Shown one piece after another: positions 25,449-35,783 of a stretch of 64,000 nt of DNA. The DNA is taken from positions 163,345-227,344 of the forward strand of contig DF239334.1 of NCBI GenBank assembly GCA_000507305.1, read 5' to 3'. The notes under the pieces were generated by a model. It had not been told where the DNA came from and did no database searches. It saw only the letters and a program-made list of their open reading frames with translations. The stretch's first letter is position 1. Every line of letters begins with the position of its first letter. This DNA is from Breviolum minutum Mf 1.05b.01 (taxonomy: Eukaryota; Sar; Dinophyceae; Suessiales; Symbiodiniaceae). The position numbers were made by a program, and so were the translations under genes.

Positions 25449-25525
25449 GAGTGATTGGTTTGATGTTTGATTTGCTGTTTTCTTTTTCAACCAAATCCTT
25501 AAGAAGTGATATTCTAAGGCCCAAG

Positions 25526-25668
25526 GAAATGCAAAGGTGGTGCTGGATGCCTTCGACCAACTCTCTGCAGAGGATAAAGAGGTGCGCTTGTTGTGTGGGG
25601 CAATCAACCTCCATGAAAACCTTCCAGACAGTTTCTCTTCACATGAAAAAATAAACGGAAAGCCGTGA
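25526..25668 (+). CDS. Terminal exon, unrecognised protein
   Basis: Encodes NAKVVLDAFDQLSAEDKEVR, LLCGAINLHENLPDSFSSHE, KINGKP and then TGA at 25,666-25,668. The helical, acidic and Leu-rich pattern looks like a genuine folded C-terminus. The 3' flank runs about 110 bp to the poly-T that marks the LINE insertion. No family is recognised. Confidence 0.55.
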
Positions 25669-25864
25669 CAATGAAAAAGTGCACTGAGTTTTATCCAACA
25701 ATGACGTTTGATCTAGCCAATGTTTCACTCGTTTTTCAATGCAGTCTCCCACACATGTACAATATGTATGTCTACATATTTTTTTTTTCCCGGCTAAAGT
25801 CGATCCGAAGCCGACATGCAAAGAATTCAGTGGTCGTCGAACCTCCCATTCCGTTGAGCTCCAC

Positions 25865-27019
25865 TCAAACGGGTTGATATTGGGCATCTATACAAAAGTC
25901 AGCGCCTTCCATGACCTCACTGCCAATGCGCGAGTGTAGCGATTCAAACACTTTCTCGTACACTGCGGGAGGCTGCATGTCAACATCAGTGGGAGTTCGT
26001 TTCAAAAATGATTGGCCCCAAGCCAGGGCAATAGCACTGCAAAGACCTCGAGGGTAGGTTTTCAGGCCTGCCGTGGCAAACGAGCCATCAGATTGACGTC
26101 CAATAGACGCCTTCAGTGGCAAAGTTTCTTGCGTCCGACTGTTTTGGAATAAACGCTCCAACCCATCGGGCGGATGCGTGAACATCAAGGTTGTCGGCTT
26201 TGCCGACGCTGCGCCATAGTAGCCTTGCATTATCGTCAATTTCTTGACTTGGGACTGCTTTGCAAGGTACCGGAAAATGGGCAGCTTCCATATTGATGGA
26301 CTAGCCGCCCGTGGCGGTTCCGCCGGATGTTCTAACACCCCGCAGATTCCGTGAATCCAGCAAAGTGTGAGAAGAACCGCCGCAACCGCCAGCAGCTGAC
26401 TTCCAAAGAGTACTTGCCGCAATTCACGAAGTGACAATTGAGAAAGACCTTCTGGTTGGTCAGCACTTCGGACCGGTCTAGGACCGTCACCAGTTGTCAG
26501 TTGGTGCTCTCTTGCCCGAGACCAGGTCTCGCACGGCGGACCGGCCGCCATGCCACAAATCCAGCCTTGTACCAGCGCGTCAATGAAGGTCTTTTGGGTG
26601 TCTTGCCTCAGGATGTCCCCGTACTCTAAGGAGATCACCACGTCAACTGACAGTGCTCGGATCGATAAATTTCGCTCGTTGGCAAACGACCCAATCGCCT
26701 CTTGTAGGTCCCCCGGCCTACGAGGACCGGAGAACAAATGTAAGAAAACAAGTTGTCTAGAGGCAAACGGTCTCTCAACCCGCGGCCGACACGGAGCATC
26801 GTCGACCAGTTTCTCCACTTCCTTGATGGCATCAATCGTCCCATCACCGCTGTGGTCGACCTCAATCGCCCCATGTAGATGTCCAAATAGCCACTGCCAA
26901 TGCCAGTTGTGCTCGATTGTATCCATCGCTTCCGTGATGACATCGTACCTCCATTTCTCATCAGGATCGTCAACATCCAGCATATGAATGTAATCAGTCG
27001 CCGTCCTGAAAAGTAACAT
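25865..27019 (-). CDS. LINE-encoded C5-methyltransferase-like domain
   Basis: A 384-codon frame downstream of the zinc fingers. About residues 92-98 read FLHLFSG, like the SAM-binding motif I of cytosine-C5 methyltransferases; SVDVV...GDI (about 124-136) resembles motifs II/III; GPPCETWSRAR (160-170) contains the PPC catalytic-loop dipeptide of motif IV; LEHP (229-232) stands where motif VI (ENV) is expected. The target-recognition part is not recognisable. Cytosine methyltransferases carried by retrotransposons have been reported in Symbiodiniaceae; whether this domain still methylates is unknown. It ends YQPV, 75 nt or so before the poly-A. Confidence 0.65.
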   Translation of the reverse strand: MLLFRTATDYIHMLDVDDPDEKWRYDVITEAMDTIEHNWHWQWLFGHLHGAIEVDHSGDGTIDAIKEVEKLVDDAPCRPRVERPFASRQLVFLHLFSGPRRPGDLQEAIGSFANERNLSIRALSVDVVISLEYGDILRQDTQKTFIDALVQGWICGMAAGPPCETWSRAREHQLTTGDGPRPVRSADQPEGLSQLSLRELRQVLFGSQLLAVAAVLLTLCWIHGICGVLEHPAEPPRAASPSIWKLPIFRYLAKQSQVKKLTIMQGYYGAASAKPTTLMFTHPPDGLERLFQNSRTQETLPLKASIGRQSDGSFATAGLKTYPRGLCSAIALAWGQSFLKRTPTDVDMQPPAVYEKVFESLHSRIGSEVMEGADFCIDAQYQPV

Positions 27020-28213
27020 GCGAATGTCGGTCGCCCGGGCGCAGGATAGAGTCTTGCAAGGCGTGCCAAATCATGCGTACCAAAGCTGAAGCCGTAGGTT
27101 CCTCATCCTGAACACGCTCCAGCACATCAAGCACGCTTTCAATGAAGTGCTCTTCAGCACGGTTCCAGTGATCTTCGTGGTCAGGTTCCGTGGAGATCGC
27201 CTCTCTGGGCCCATGAGCTCTCAATACTGGTATGCATCTCTTGGTGGCCTGAATGCTGCTCTCATAGGCACTTCCCACCGATGGTTCTGGTGCAGTCACC
27301 AATCCCCGCCGTTGCAGCTCTCGGACACATCTGGTCGAGTGTCGTAAATGGTTCACCAATCGAGAGTGATATGCGTACTCCTTTAGACAGATAGCACATT
27401 GTGTTCCGTCAGCATATCGCCTTGATGGAGTACAACGACCATGCACGGTGAACGCGTGCACAGACCACGCTTGTTCACTCTTAAAGCACTTCTTGCAACG
27501 TAAGCACGGAAAGCCTCCATCGATGTCATGTCTTCGACTTGGTTGCCATAAACCAGCTGTCTTGAGGACATCAAGGAAATTGCTGTGCCACATATGCCAG
27601 TCACTTTGCTTGGTCATCTGCAAAACAGCGTGTCTCTGTGCGATGTTGACATTCCGTTTCCACCTGCGGCCATAGTGCATGTCCGCCAACCACGGTGCCC
27701 AATCATCATGTGGATCGACCTGTGGGAGTCGTCTTGGTATCTGCTGTCTCATCCAATCCAAGTCTGTCCGCACACACTGTAACCATTGCAGTTCAAGGTG
27801 AAGAAAGCCCCAGATGAAGTCGTCAGCCTTTAAACATAGATGTTGCAAATGGCGTAGCCGTGCAACTCGAATCATGACTTCCGGATGTGGCAAACATAAA
27901 CGTGCAAGCATCCGATTGGTCCGCCAGCTGAATGTTTGCTCACCCCAGATTGCCAAGGCGACCGAATTGTACAAGCCTAATACCCCAGATTCAAAGGCCT
28001 GTTGCTCCCGCTTCGACATCTCCGGCCACACCGCGACGTCAAACATCAAGCTCGAGGTGACCATGGTCTGAAAGATGGAGACCCGCGTGGTAGCCGCCAG
28101 CTGAGGGTTGCTGTAGATAGTCTTCCGATGCCGACGGAACTCTTGTCGAGCCTGTCCTAATCGTTGACGAATCTCAGCCTGTAGTTTACCCCCACTGGTA
28201 TAGATGGTACCCA
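26994..28213 (-). CDS. LINE ORF fragment: RT C-terminus and two C2H2 zinc fingers
   Basis: The frame is open from the element edge (about 50 residues before the first Met at 28,064) and runs 356 codons from that Met. The upstream part matches the post-catalytic segment of LINE RTs. Counting from the Met, about residues 187-208 form a zinc finger (C187..C190, H203, H208) and 223-246 a second (C223..C226, H239, H242 or C246). Such fingers after RT are common in LINE proteins and bind nucleic acid. The frame stops at 26,994, overlapping the next open frame by about 26 nt or more in a different frame, so a frameshift, mutational or programmed, separates it from the methyltransferase-like domain. 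Confidence 0.75.
28209..28213. repeat. Candidate target-site duplication (left)
   Basis: ACCCA, repeated at 39,581-39,585 just outside the right inverted repeat. The preceding T is also shared (TACCCA) if the outermost TIR base is counted. Short, so chance agreement is possible. Confidence 0.5.
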
Positions 28214-28214
28214 G

Positions 28215-28302
28215 AAAGGATGAATCTGTGCAAATGGGCTTTTTCTCTTCTCTTTTGGGCTTTTTTGATTTTGCTGAAACAACATGTCACACAACATGTC
28301 AA
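28215..28302 (+). repeat. Left terminal inverted repeat, 88 bp
   Basis: Identical, base for base, to the reverse complement of 39,493-39,580. Starts AAAGGATGAATCTGTGCAAA and ends with two spaced copies of ACATGTCA (CAACATGTCACACAACATGT CAA), which may be transposase-binding sites. The perfect identity indicates a recent insertion. Confidence 0.97.
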
Positions 28303-28378
28303 CGACAAGCTTGACAAAAAATGCCTTATTTCACAGCACCAGAAGCAGTGAGTGTCCAAACATCCCATACGCATCATG

Positions 28379-28648
28379 TGCTGCTGCTGGAATCAGTTGA
28401 ATGAATCCCATGAGCTGAATATGGTATCAGACATCATCCCACATGGCTCTGTGCTGGAACCAGTTGAATGAAACCCATTAGCTGAAGATGGTACGTAGTA
28501 AAAAATCACTTAATTTGCTAATATGTAAATAAAATGTTTTCATTATTATATAAATGCTGTACATTAAAGTAACTTATATACAACATGTTTCCAGTATACG
28601 GAAATGTCTATATACACTTTAAAAAATATACAACATGTTTCCAGTATA
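28379..28648. repeat. Subterminal direct repeats
   Basis: Two pairs of direct repeats lie inside the left TIR. One pair (about 28,379-28,425 and 28,450-28,492) shares GTGCTG..GGAA(T/C)CAGTTGAATGAA...GCTGAA.ATGGTA. The other is an exact 22-bp pair at 28,577-28,598 and 28,627-28,648 containing CAACATGTTTCCAGTATA. Subterminal repeats of this kind often bind transposase. Confidence 0.8.
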
Positions 28649-28746
28649 GTATTAATAATCTATACTCTGGAAATGTCAAATAATATGCTATCATCCAAAT
28701 AGTGTTTTCAAAGACTTCATAATGTACTGTAACTTCATTCCAATGG

Positions 28747-28875
28747 CCCACGGTATACCCTCCCACTGTCCCACCGTGGTCCTTGCCAAGGCCCACGGTA
28801 TACCCTCCCACTGTCCCACCGTGGTCCTTGCCAAGGCCCACGGTACCCTCCCGCTGTCCCACCGTGGTTCTTGGT
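28747..28875. repeat. 45-bp tandem repeat, about 2.9 copies
   Basis: Copies start at 28,747, 28,792 and 28,837; the first two are identical and the third has a 2-bp loss and a few substitutions. Each unit holds CCACGGT...ACCGTGG, so each can fold into a hairpin. Open frames across it on both strands are artefacts of the 45-bp (15-codon) period. Confidence 0.9.
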
Positions 28876-29143
28876 TGCCAAAAGAAGGCCCATTTCAATA
28901 TGTGGTCCTTGGCTCTGCCCTTTAAGCTCTCAGCGTTTGTTTTGTTCTTTCTATGCCTTAGGCTGCGCCTTAGGCTTCAGAAATAATCAAGTAAGTCACA
29001 TCTTAAAAAACAACATAATTCAAAGACTTCTGGGCCACAGGCAAACTTTTTAAGACAGCAAATCTTGGCTAAAGCTGAGGTGACCAGCTACAAACAAAAC
29101 TGTGACTGTGGTGTACTGATCTTGTGAGTTGCCACTGTGGCTA

Positions 29144-29749
29144 CTAATCTACTTCTACTTGTGACTCTCCGCCACTGCAGTTCAGAGACAACTGCAGGCC
29201 ACGTTCACTCTCAGAGTGCCGGAACTTTAAGTGGACAAGCATATCTGACAAAACAGCGTAAGCACCAAGGAAGTAGGTCTGATAAGCAGCGCATGCATTG
29301 GTGTTCTCGATTACATTCTTCAACCAGGAAGTGGCATCAGTGAACTCACCAATCTTTCGTAGGAGGTTGCCCCTTTGGAAGGTAAGGCTCTCATTGAGTT
29401 TCTGCTGCATGGGCAAAACTAAGCTGTTGACCCGGTCATAGTTGGTGACATACTTGACATCTTCAAAAGGGTGTCCACATTCTAAGTGCATGCGGACAGC
29501 AGACAAAGAAGCAATGGTCTTGCTTAGAGCAAAAGCACGCACCTTGCACTCCTTGTGGTACCCACTTGCGAAAATGCAAGCTTCACGGACCACTTCCATT
29601 TCGAAAGCTGCTTGCTCTTCAAGTTTTGGATTCCATGCTAGCAGTTCTTCGCAGAGTTGCTCCACCTGCCCTTTAGGAATCACCAATACTGGATCTGCTG
29701 TAGCCAGGCCCTTGCCCTTGCCTTTGGTCCAGTTGCTGCACAACGCCAT
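29144..29749 (-). CDS. Element gene 5 exon: unrecognised 200-residue protein
   Basis: A 200-codon frame on the - strand inside the TIR element. N-terminus basic and Gly/Lys-rich (WTKGKGKG), then a largely helical protein with several Cys and a Leu-rich middle (GQVEQLCEELLAWNPKLEEQ). No catalytic motif is visible. A possible acceptor (GTGCAG) just after the first Mets means this could be the second exon of a gene whose first exon is the Arg/Ser-rich frame at 30,208-30,465. Coding character is supported by length in AT-rich DNA; the function is unknown. Confidence 0.5.
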   Translation of the reverse strand: MALCSNWTKGKGKGLATADPVLVIPKGQVEQLCEELLAWNPKLEEQAAFEMEVVREACIFASGYHKECKVRAFALSKTIASLSAVRMHLECGHPFEDVKYVTNYDRVNSLVLPMQQKLNESLTFQRGNLLRKIGEFTDATSWLKNVIENTNACAAYQTYFLGAYAVLSDMLVHLKFRHSESERGLQLSLNCSGGESQVEVD

Positions 29750-30207
29750 GAGCAACGCAGGTCAGAACGCGGAAAAAGCTCACTAAGAACTCAAAAAGAA
29801 AATATCTGAGCCAACACAGACAGCCTCCAGACTTGAATGAAAAATGCACTTGAATAAGATTTCAGATTCAATTTGGTGGAATCACTGTGTGCTGCTCTTG
29901 CGCTGGATTGGGTGGTGCAATGGATACCAGAGTCCTCTGAACAAGAATCAAAACAACAGTGAAGGCTACCTGATCAGTCAGCAGAAAATTCAGCATAAAC
30001 TCTCTCTTTTGCCTGCAATTTCGGAATCAGACGAGTTTGTTCTGTGGTGATATCGGTGGTTTAACCATTATCAAACAAGTTTCTGGATTCTTGTACAACG
30101 TTTTCCACCCGTTTCTCGGACGGGTAAAAACATAAATTCCATGGCTGACTGTACAAATTGCCGTCCGCCTTTTCAGGCAGAAAAAAAACAAGGTGAGTCA
30201 CAGAGAG

Positions 30208-30465
30208 TCAGTCGACTTCCATGTCTACAGCATTGTCATTGTCGTCTTTCTTCTCAGTCGGCTGGGCCTCCGCGGCATGGCAGTGATCTGTTGCTGCAGC
30301 TGCACCAGGGCCGGTACTGGTGGAAGATGTCGTTGGACGACGTTGTTCTGGAGGAACCCAAAATTTGTTGTGCCAACGCCAGGACCACCACCCAGATGGT
30401 TCTTGGACCCAATACCAAGCACGGTATGAAGCATCAGGGGAACGAGAACGTTCACGACCAGTCAT
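30208..30465 (-). CDS. Element small gene/exon, RS- and Trp-rich
   Basis: Starts MTGRERSRSPDASYRAWYWV, followed by a Trp-rich stretch (WWSWRWHNKFW), a Ser/Thr/Gly/Ala linker and an acidic tail ending DMEVD before the stop. No domain is recognised. The RS-like start could be a nuclear or RNA-related signal. Whether it is a separate gene or the first exon of the 29,144-29,749 frame is open. Confidence 0.4.
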   Translation of the reverse strand: MTGRERSRSPDASYRAWYWVQEPSGWWSWRWHNKFWVPPEQRRPTTSSTSTGPGAAAATDHCHAAEAQPTEKKDDNDNAVDMEVD

Positions 30466-30908
30466 GGCTCTAAGTCTGAGTGTCAAGGTCTCTGGACAAA
30501 AAATGGCTCTCACACAGAAGCAATTGAATCGTGAGAAAACAATTCAGCAACTTGTCGGCATGTCTTACTCTTACTTCAAACCGTAAACAATTTGTGTCTC
30601 AAATATCCATCCAGTCAGTTTGACATTTTTTTTTGTTGACTCCGACGCTTCGGTTTGGAGACTACTTTGCAGTAGCGGGCCAATCGCCTTTGACCATCGT
30701 CACTCAACTCTGATCCAACTACTACAGCTTCTAATATGATATTATTGCCTGGCACTGACTTAGTGCCATCTCCCAGCTGGCATGTCAATGTCCGAACAAA
30801 AATGAAAGCAAACAAATCATTCAAACAATTTCCTTGACATTGAAGGTGCTTGGTTTTTCTTGACACTAGCCTCATTGGTAGGCAACATGATCGGCTCAGC
30901 AGAATTGC

Positions 30909-33900
30909 TCACTCGTTCTTCACCTCTTCCTTGGAACTGTCAACTTCGGCCTTTGCTGAGCCATCAGCACTGGCCGTCAATTCCAAGGCCATGTGGGGTG
31001 GGCAAGTCACAGAAACCTTGGTCACAATGAATGGCCGAATTGGTTGGAGACCTTTCTTGGCCACTGGAGGCCAACGCACGCTCCAAACAATGCCACAAAG
31101 CCATGATTTCTCCCACAGATGTGGGTGCAAGGCGCCTCCCAGATGCTGAGCATTGGCAATTGGTGGATCATCTCCCTGACCATCTTTGACAGGAAAATCA
31201 TCTTGCTTGAAGAATAGTGGGGGCGAGCCTTCCTGGACCAACTTGAATGCTTTTGTGTCAGCTGCTGTGGGCTCATCAATCAATTCGTGGAAGCCGACGT
31301 GCCCATCTGCAGGTGCGACTGCTCTCTTTGCAAGAACAACTTCTGAAAGCGTAGTGTAAGAGGTACCAAGGATGACGCAATCAGAACTGTGCTTCAAAGT
31401 GAACTGGATGTCTTTCTCTGAGGCTTCTTGGCTTGCCTTGCCCTCCTTGTCACGACGTTGTACCCACCACTTGCCTTTGTAGAAGCCACAGATGATCGCT
31501 CCAGCCCTGAGCAAGACAGGGGATGCACTGTTGTTCACCAGAAAAGCACGAGGACCTACCGTGACGACCAGCTGGAGCTGACTGTCGGAAACAGCTGCGT
31601 GTTGGTATGCCAAAGTGGCTGGAATCTGATCAGAAGGGAAGATTGCTCCTGCTGGGGCTTCAATGTAGGATCCGGGCCTTTGAGTCGTCTTAAGCTTTTT
31701 GGTCCCAGAAACTGAGCCTTGACCTTCTGATGCACGTTTGGTGTTGCTAGGTTCTGCCCCAGCCAAGTCCAAAGGATACTTGCCCCTTGCTTTTTCAAGG
31801 AATGAATTGAATTCAGAGGCGAGGGAGCTGTGGGTGCTCCAAGTGCGAATGGTCTTTTCTGGTGTCTTCAATGAATTCAGGCCAGAGCTTGATTTCTTGT
31901 TGGACCAGGTAAAACACTGTAATTGAGGCTGTGGTGGCATAGCCATGGATTCAACATGTTGCTCGTTTGGAATAGCCTGCCCTCCTGGAAGCTTGAAGTT
32001 ACCATCAGCCGAGCCAATTTGCTGTGACAAATGGTCCACCATATGCTCGTAGAGCCATTCCGCCTTTCACAGGTGGAGAGCTGCTGCTACAAAAAAAATT
32101 AACCAAGAAAGTGAAAATGACTGGGAAATGAAATCATGACACAGACTGACTTTCACAAACTGTTCAATAAAACTTTGCTGGCTTTGATTAGACTCTCCAC
32201 GCCTTGGCTTCATCGTCGGAGAAACAAAGCATGTACAGATGGTTGGCGCCCGCATTGCCCATTCCCAAGATGTTGAAGAAGCCCTTCAAGAAATCGCCTG
32301 TGTGGGCACAAACATCCACAAAGAGGATACATTTGGCTTGTGAATCCAGCAATGATGCCAGGACGCTTGTAGCTCCAGACTGCCCAATCTGAAAGATTCG
32401 GTCAGACCTGCTGACGGCATGTTGTTGGCCACTAAAAGAGGGGATACTGTCATCGCTCACATCTTCAATCTCCACCAGCTCATCTTTTGCAGGAAGAACC
32501 ACATTGTTCACGATGCCATTCTTCAAAAGTGATACACCTTTCCAAACATTCCAGCAGTCCTTGAACTTGTCATCATCCATGGGCAAAAGGACCCGGCCCG
32601 GCTGAATGACATTCCTGTCAAGGTCTCAAATAGCTGGTGACTAGCATTAAATGTCAAGTGTATTTTCGGATAGTTTTCAGTCTAAAATATACCCCAACAC
32701 AAAGAAAGAGTAATCAAAAAATCACCTGGCCTCATTTCCCGCAAGTCCACCTTGGAGTCGAATACAATGCAAAAACAGGTGTCCATATTCAAGTTCGAGT
32801 TGGCCAGAACTTTGCGTGCTGCCTCTTCCTCTTTCCACAGGGAGCCACGTTTGCTAGACATGGCTGGCTGAAGCATCAATCCAATGTTCAAAGGGGCAGT
32901 GGAATCATTGATGCAAGCGCCCATGACAGAAGCTTGGTTCTTTTGCGTCTGGGCTTTGGAAACAGAAGCTGACCAATTGCATAATGTCACCACAGCTACA
33001 TCAGAGGAAGGACAATGGAACAACTTGCTCAAGGACTGCACTGAATGCCGAATGTCAGAATAAGCTGACTCTGGCTTTTCCAAGACCTTGATGCTAGCTC
33101 GCCACTCTGGTGACTTCATGTCTAGAAGGTCTCTTGCATTTCTTCTGATTGCTTGATGCCTGGAAGTCTTCTGGGCTAGCTCAGCATGATACATTGCGGC
33201 CTCTCTGTCCTCACACTTCAGCTGCCATAGAGCATATGTCTTGAGGTCATGCTCCATCTGTTTCAACAAGATGTCCAGCTCTTCTTTCTCCAAATTGGCT
33301 GCAGCGACGTTTCTGGACACGGCTTCTGAAGGATTTGAATCTTCTGTTCTGGCCCTGTGGGCTTTCAAAATGTCTTTGCATGCCTGGATCTCCGAGACAT
33401 TCAATGGAGACTTCTTGTCTGACAAAATATCCTGCAGGTCTCGGATAAAATGATGGTCATCCTGCAAAACCAAACTCTGCAAGTCCACGTGCTCTTTGGG
33501 CACTGCATGGTCCTGAATCAAAACATTCTCGAGGTGGAGACACAACAGGCAAATGTGCAGGAACTCACTAATGTCTGTTTTGCTCATCTTTCGGCGGCAC
33601 CCTGGCATTGCATTACGATGTTTCTGGTCCACAGCAATCCTAACAATGAGAGTGACAGAATCGAAAACAAACATTCACCTGGGTTTTTTTAATACAAAAA
33701 AAAGAAGCAAATTCTTCGCATATTCTTCCCCCATCATTGACGAGGCTCACTAAGAGTCGAATGCCATCAATGGTCACTGAGAGCTTCTGGTTCCACTCTT
33801 TCGAAAATGCCTTAGGGGAAAACCCGGGCAGAATAGCCTTGTTGGAGAATGTCTCATCGGTCAAGGCGCTGTCTGATCCGAAAGCACTGACATGTTTGAC

Positions 33901-34962
33901 CAAAATGTCAGTGATCTCCACAGGCAATTCCAGCATGTTGAGGACAGCAGCTCTCTTGGCCCCAGTAAGCTGTTGGTTCTTTGCACACTGATCGTTCCAC
34001 AACTTGATGGTCTCAGTTGGGGTATACTGTTTGTTCTGGAGCATTCGCAACTTGGCTACCCAGGTCACAGCACAATGTGCTCTTCTGATGGCTCCTTTGG
34101 ATGATTCAGCGGCATTTGTGAATGCCACACTTGCAATGTCAGTGAGCAAAGAGCCCCTCCTGCATGCCACAAAGCACATGCTTCGCCACAGGTCTGGCCT
34201 CAATGCTGCCAAATCAATGTCATTGGACAGAAAGACATGGGCCAAGAACAGAATTGTTCCACTTCGTAGAGCCCCTTTCACATAGCTGCACCAAAATTCA
34301 GCTGGATTCTCACTATCATTGTGACTTCTTGCCCACAGCTTCAATGGCTCACCTGGCGGTGGCGAGTAATAGAAACGAAAAAACTAATTCTTTCTACGGC
34401 TGATTTAGGATAATAATAAGATAGTAGAGTCTAATTCTGTTATCGCAAATGAGAAGTAGAAGCGCGATATATCATAATTGTTAGGCATAGACAACACTAC
34501 TCAGAATATTTGAATCTACCGGCCTTCACTCAAGAACTTCTCTGTCAGGATGTGGTCAATGAGCAGTTCGCAACTGTGCTTGAAAGGAAAAGGTTTGGTG
34601 CTTGTCTCAGCATCAAAGCCTAAGTCTGCCAGATGGACATTGAAGACATCTGAAGTATTATGAGGCATCTCGGCAATGGACTTCACATATGCCAAGTCAG
34701 AACGAGCTGGAAATGCTTCTCGGAGCTGCATAGCAAACTGGGCTTTGTCCATGACATTTGCATGCAAATATTGCCAAGGACCTCCATGCACATCCAAGAG
34801 CTTTTTGCAATGCTCCAAAGTAGAATCGCGAAAATTCTCTAACGGAGGCTGGAACTTGCAACGACTCGATGCCAATGTAGCATCCTCGGTCTTCACTTGG
34901 ACCTCTTCCTTGACTTCTTGTTTTAAACCACCCATAGGATCATCAGGCCCACCAGCTGCCAT
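30909..34962 (-). CDS. Large multi-exon gene of unknown function carried by the TIR element
   Basis: Five - strand exons, roughly 34,962-34,519; 34,353-33,756; 33,645-32,726; 32,614-32,193; 32,063-30,909, about 1,000-1,200 codons in total. Exon 1 begins MAAGGPDDPMGGLKQEVKEE (acidic, with KxE sites) and ends with a conserved-looking helical region. Exons 2-3 are helical (LRPDLWRSMCFVACRRGSLL; many Lys/Glu-rich helices). Exon 4 contains SQAKCILFVDVCAHTGDFLK and is neutral to acidic. Exon 5 is partly disordered (Lys/Ser/Thr-rich) with a beta-rich middle (KGKWWVQRRDKEG) and an acidic tail. I see no kinase, protease, helicase or nuclease motif. The junction of exons 3 and 4 does not keep the frame with plain GT-AG, so either splicing is non-canonical or this copy has an indel. 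Confidence 0.55.
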
Positions 34963-35310
34963 GGCCCCACGGTGGACAGACCAAAAGTTTCCACAAAGCC
35001 ACTGGCAAAAGTTGTTTTGTGCCACAAAAATGCTATCCAAAAACGATTTGGTGGTGGTGTGTCTGGTAAGACAGCTGACAGAACGCTACACTTGGAAAAA
35101 TTCATTGTAAAAAAAAACAGCTCAACTTCTTTGGTGACATGGAAGGGCCTTGGCATGCGGCAGGACCCAAGCGTTTGTTTTTTTGCAGACAAGTTTTTTT
35201 TGGCAAACACAATTTCAAAACAAAATCGGCCAATTTTTTCATAATGGCCAATTTGGGGCCCCATTTTTTCATGGGCTAATTTGGTCCCAAGTTGAAAGTC
35301 CAAAAGGAAA

Positions 35311-35612
35311 GCAGTACCAACTCAAGCTGCCAAAAAAATATAGGCACGGACCTACACTTTCAGAACTGCAAACCCGGACCCAGAACGGAGGCAGCGCCAA
35401 TCAAAGCTGCAAAAAAAATAGTCGCCTTCTAAACTGCAGGCCCGGACCCAGAAGGGAAGCAGCACCAACTAAAGCTGAGCAAATTCAGGCGCCTACAATT
35501 TCAGAACTGCAGACTTGGAAGGGAGGCAGTACCAACTCAAGATACCAAAAATAGGCACCAGCGACTTCAGAACTGCAGGCCCGGATCCCAGAGGGAGGTA
35601 ATACCATCTGAA
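35311..35612. repeat. Degenerate tandem array, units of about 67-80 bp
   Basis: The motif GCAG(T/C)(A/G)CCAA(C/T) recurs at 35,311, 35,391, 35,459, 35,526 and, weaker, at 35,597, each followed by ..AAGCTG..(A)n.., TCAGAACTGCA and CCGGACCCAGA. Lies between the large gene and the palindrome, possibly promoter or 5' UTR DNA of the large gene. Confidence 0.75.
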
Positions 35613-35783
35613 GCTCAAAAACCAAACCGTGTTTCAGGAAATAGATGGAAATAGCAAAAATGGTCCCCAAACTCGGACAGGAAAAGTGCAGTTGTGCAAA
35701 TCGGTCTTACTGCAGAAAAAAATAACCCAATTTCATCCGAAATTGGATTAACTTTTTGGGGTCCCATTTTTTAAAAAAATAAC

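Larger units (their letters stand above)
25779..28213 (-). mobile_element. 5'-truncated LINE retrotransposon
   Basis: Read on the - strand, this unit starts with the end of a LINE reverse-transcriptase region (GTIYTSGGKLQAEIRQRLGQ, the stretch just after the RT catalytic core), continues through a C2H2 zinc-finger region and a methyltransferase-like domain, and ends with a short 3' UTR followed by about 10 A (T-run at 25,779-25,788 on +). The RT catalytic core, with its YADD-type box, is absent. The 5' edge coincides with the edge of the 11.4-kb TIR element, so truncation could be the usual LINE 5' truncation or loss linked to the later insertion. No target duplication could be matched. Confidence 0.8.

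Noticed and set aside
26550-26987. 145-codon + strand open frame
   Set aside because: Antisense shadow of the LINE methyltransferase-like frame.
28608-28925. Repetitive open frames on both strands (HGGTVGGYTVG-type)
   Set aside because: Created by the 45-bp tandem repeat; no start context and no conservation signal.
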